Positions 14,581 to 15,872 of a DNA stretch of 15,872 nt are shown piece by piece. The notes beneath the pieces are model-generated. The model saw only the letters and a program-made list of their open reading frames with translations. It did not search any database and was not told where the DNA came from. How positions within the stretch are numbered: position 1 is the first letter of the stretch; each line of letters starts with the position of its first letter. The DNA comes from JAHWKS01 sp964458385 (GTDB taxonomy: Bacteria > Planctomycetota > Planctomycetia > Pirellulales > Pirellulaceae). The position numbers were made by a program, and so were the translations under genes. The stretch is taken from positions 1-15,872 of the forward strand of contig CAYWIS010000145.1 of the NCBI GenBank assembly GCA_964458385.1. The letters run 5' to 3'.

Positions 14581-15872
14581 CTAGGCTACGACGGCGTGGA
14601 TCACTTCACCATGCACATCCGTCAGACGCATGTCGCGACCGCTGAAGCGGAAGGTTAGGCGGGTATGGTCGATGCCTAACAAATAAAGCATGGTGGCGTG
14701 TAAGTCGTGAATTTGGGCCCGATTTTCTACTACTTTGTAGCCGAATTCGTCGGTCTGCCCGTAGATCGTGCCTCCTTTCACTCCACCCCCGGCCAACCAG
14801 ACCGAAAATCCAAAGGGATTGTGGTCGCGGCCGTTGGAGCCTTGGGCGAAGGGCGTCCGTCCGAACTCGCCAGCCCATACAACCAGGGTCCTTTCTAACA
14901 AGCCGCGTTGTTGCAGATCGGTCAGCAGCGCGCCAATAGGCTGATCCACCGCAACAGCGTTATCTTTGTGCCCCTGCACGAGATTTTCATGCTGATCCCA
15001 GCGATCATGCCCGATGGCGGGACAGGTGACTTCGATAAACCGTACGCCGCGCTCCACCAAGCGTCTTGCCAAAAGACACTGTCGCCCAAAAATGGCGGTT
15101 CCCTTGGTCGTGGCGTCCAGGCCGTACATACGGCGTGTCGCTTCGGTTTCGGTGCTTAGGTTGGTCAGGTCCGGTACGGCCGTTTGCATTCGGTACGCCA
15201 ACTCGTAATTGGCGATCGCCGATTCGATTTGATCGTCGTGCCCGTACTGTTCGAGCGCCGCCTCATCAAGCTGCTTCAGGAGCGCCAGCTTGTTCCTCTG
15301 GAGTGCGTCGCTCGGTTCGCTGCGGCGAATGTTTGCGACGGGCGGATCTTCACCCCGAAAGATCGAGCCTTGAAACGTGGCCGGCAGAAAACCGCTGTTG
15401 AAGTTGTCCAGGCCGCCTGGTGGAATCAGGCCCCCGTTGAGCACAACGAAGCCCGGCAGGTCACGACATTCGCTCCCCAAACCATAGGCGAACCAAGCGC
15501 CCATGCTGGGGCGTCCCTGGAACCCTGTGCCGGTGTGTAGGAAGTAGTTGGCGCTGGTGTGTTCGGAGAAGTTGGAGGTCATCGAGCGGATGACCGCCAG
15601 GTGATCCACGTGCTGTGCGACATGCGGAAACAGCTCGCTCACCGGAATGCCGCTTTCGCCGTATTGTCGAAATTTCCACGGCGAGGCAAACGTCGTTCCA
15701 ATGTTGTCGAATTGCGTCGGTTCGATCTTGGCGGGAAACGGCTTGCCGTGCTCCTTCTCAAGCCGCGGTTTGGGATCAAAGGTATCGACTTGCGACGGTC
15801 CTCCGTCCATGTACAGGAAAATGACGCTGTCGGCCCGTGGCGTAAAATGCGGCGGACGCACTGCAAAGGGAT
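14581..15872 (-). CDS. DUF1501 domain-containing protein, N-terminus beyond the window
   Basis: About 430 residues are visible, open to the right edge; the valine codon at 15859-15861 could be mistaken for a start, but upstream codons (Pro-Phe-Ala) and the family's usual N-terminus show the gene continues. Family hallmarks are in order: FLYMDGGPSQVDTFDPK, SMTSNFSEHTSANYFLHTG, PSMGAWFAYGLGSE, GHDRWDQHENL, VVWAGEFGRTP, GRDHNPFGFSVWLAGGG, then HDLHATMLYLLGID and FSGRDMRLTDVHGEV near the end. DUF1501 proteins belong to the alkaline-phosphatase/sulfatase-like fold, usually have a Tat signal of about 40-60 residues, and in Planctomycetes are commonly paired with a DUF1549/DUF1553 protein; that partner would lie to the right. 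Their substrate is not established. The C-terminus is complete with stop at 14581-14583. Confidence 0.93.
   Translation of the reverse strand, partial: PFAVRPPHFTPRADSVIFLYMDGGPSQVDTFDPKPRLEKEHGKPFPAKIEPTQFDNIGTTFASPWKFRQYGESGIPVSELFPHVAQHVDHLAVIRSMTSNFSEHTSANYFLHTGTGFQGRPSMGAWFAYGLGSECRDLPGFVVLNGGLIPPGGLDNFNSGFLPATFQGSIFRGEDPPVANIRRSEPSDALQRNKLALLKQLDEAALEQYGHDDQIESAIANYELAYRMQTAVPDLTNLSTETEATRRMYGLDATTKGTAIFGRQCLLARRLVERGVRFIEVTCPAIGHDRWDQHENLVQGHKDNAVAVDQPIGALLTDLQQRGLLERTLVVWAGEFGRTPFAQGSNGRDHNPFGFSVWLAGGGVKGGTIYGQTDEFGYKVVENRAQIHDLHATMLYLLGIDHTRLTFRFSGRDMRLTDVHGEVIHAVVA

Noticed and set aside
14260..14658. Plus-strand frame of 132 codons in the gap before DUF1501
   Set aside because: It reads straight through an intrinsic terminator and into the antisense of the DUF1501 gene, with no binding site or recognisable content.
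15859..15861. GTG as a start of the DUF1501 gene
   Set aside because: The frame stays open to the window edge and family members have a further N-terminal Tat signal and spacer, so the codon is internal valine.

Overview
The window reads as a Planctomycete chromosome, most likely from the Pirellulales. The evidence is family content seen in the translations: a DUF1501 protein with the usual motifs, a Tat-signal protein, a large secreted alpha/beta-hydrolase, an unusually long thioredoxin lipoprotein, moderately high G+C, and wide gaps between co-directional genes. No genus can be named from this alone.

Layout. At the left edge (1-218, minus) is the start of a Tat-exported protein that leaves the window. 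A divergent secreted alpha/beta-hydrolase follows (595-1827, plus). The centre (about 2141-11374, all plus) is a heavy-metal RND efflux locus: a CzcC-like outer-membrane lipoprotein, a small exported Cys/His-rich protein, a CzcB-like adaptor with three His-rich tracts, and a CzcA/CusA-type pump of 1070 residues. Behind the pump come three small exported proteins of unknown function (193, 114 and 131 residues). A 13-bp perfect hairpin at 11401-11433 separates this convergently from a 928-residue minus-strand lipoprotein carrying two complete CGPC thioredoxin domains (11459-14245). The right edge (14581-15872, minus) is a DUF1501 protein that continues beyond the window.

How the genes work together. 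The three RND components should form a proton-driven pump spanning inner membrane, periplasm and outer membrane that exports a divalent or monovalent heavy metal; the sequence does not settle which metal. The Cys/His-rich protein between the channel and adaptor genes, and the small secreted proteins behind the pump, are placed as periplasmic metal handlers or sensors, but this rests on composition and position only. The double-thioredoxin lipoprotein probably acts on periplasmic disulfides under its own promoter; whether it is linked to metal stress is unknown.

The least explained parts are the four small exported proteins around the pump, and the gap at 14246-14580. That gap has a TATAAT promoter for the thioredoxin gene, a 9-nt-period repeat, a 10-bp palindrome, and a strong plus-strand terminator with no plus-strand gene in front of it. 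No RNA genes, insertion sequences, CRISPR arrays or phage genes were recognised.
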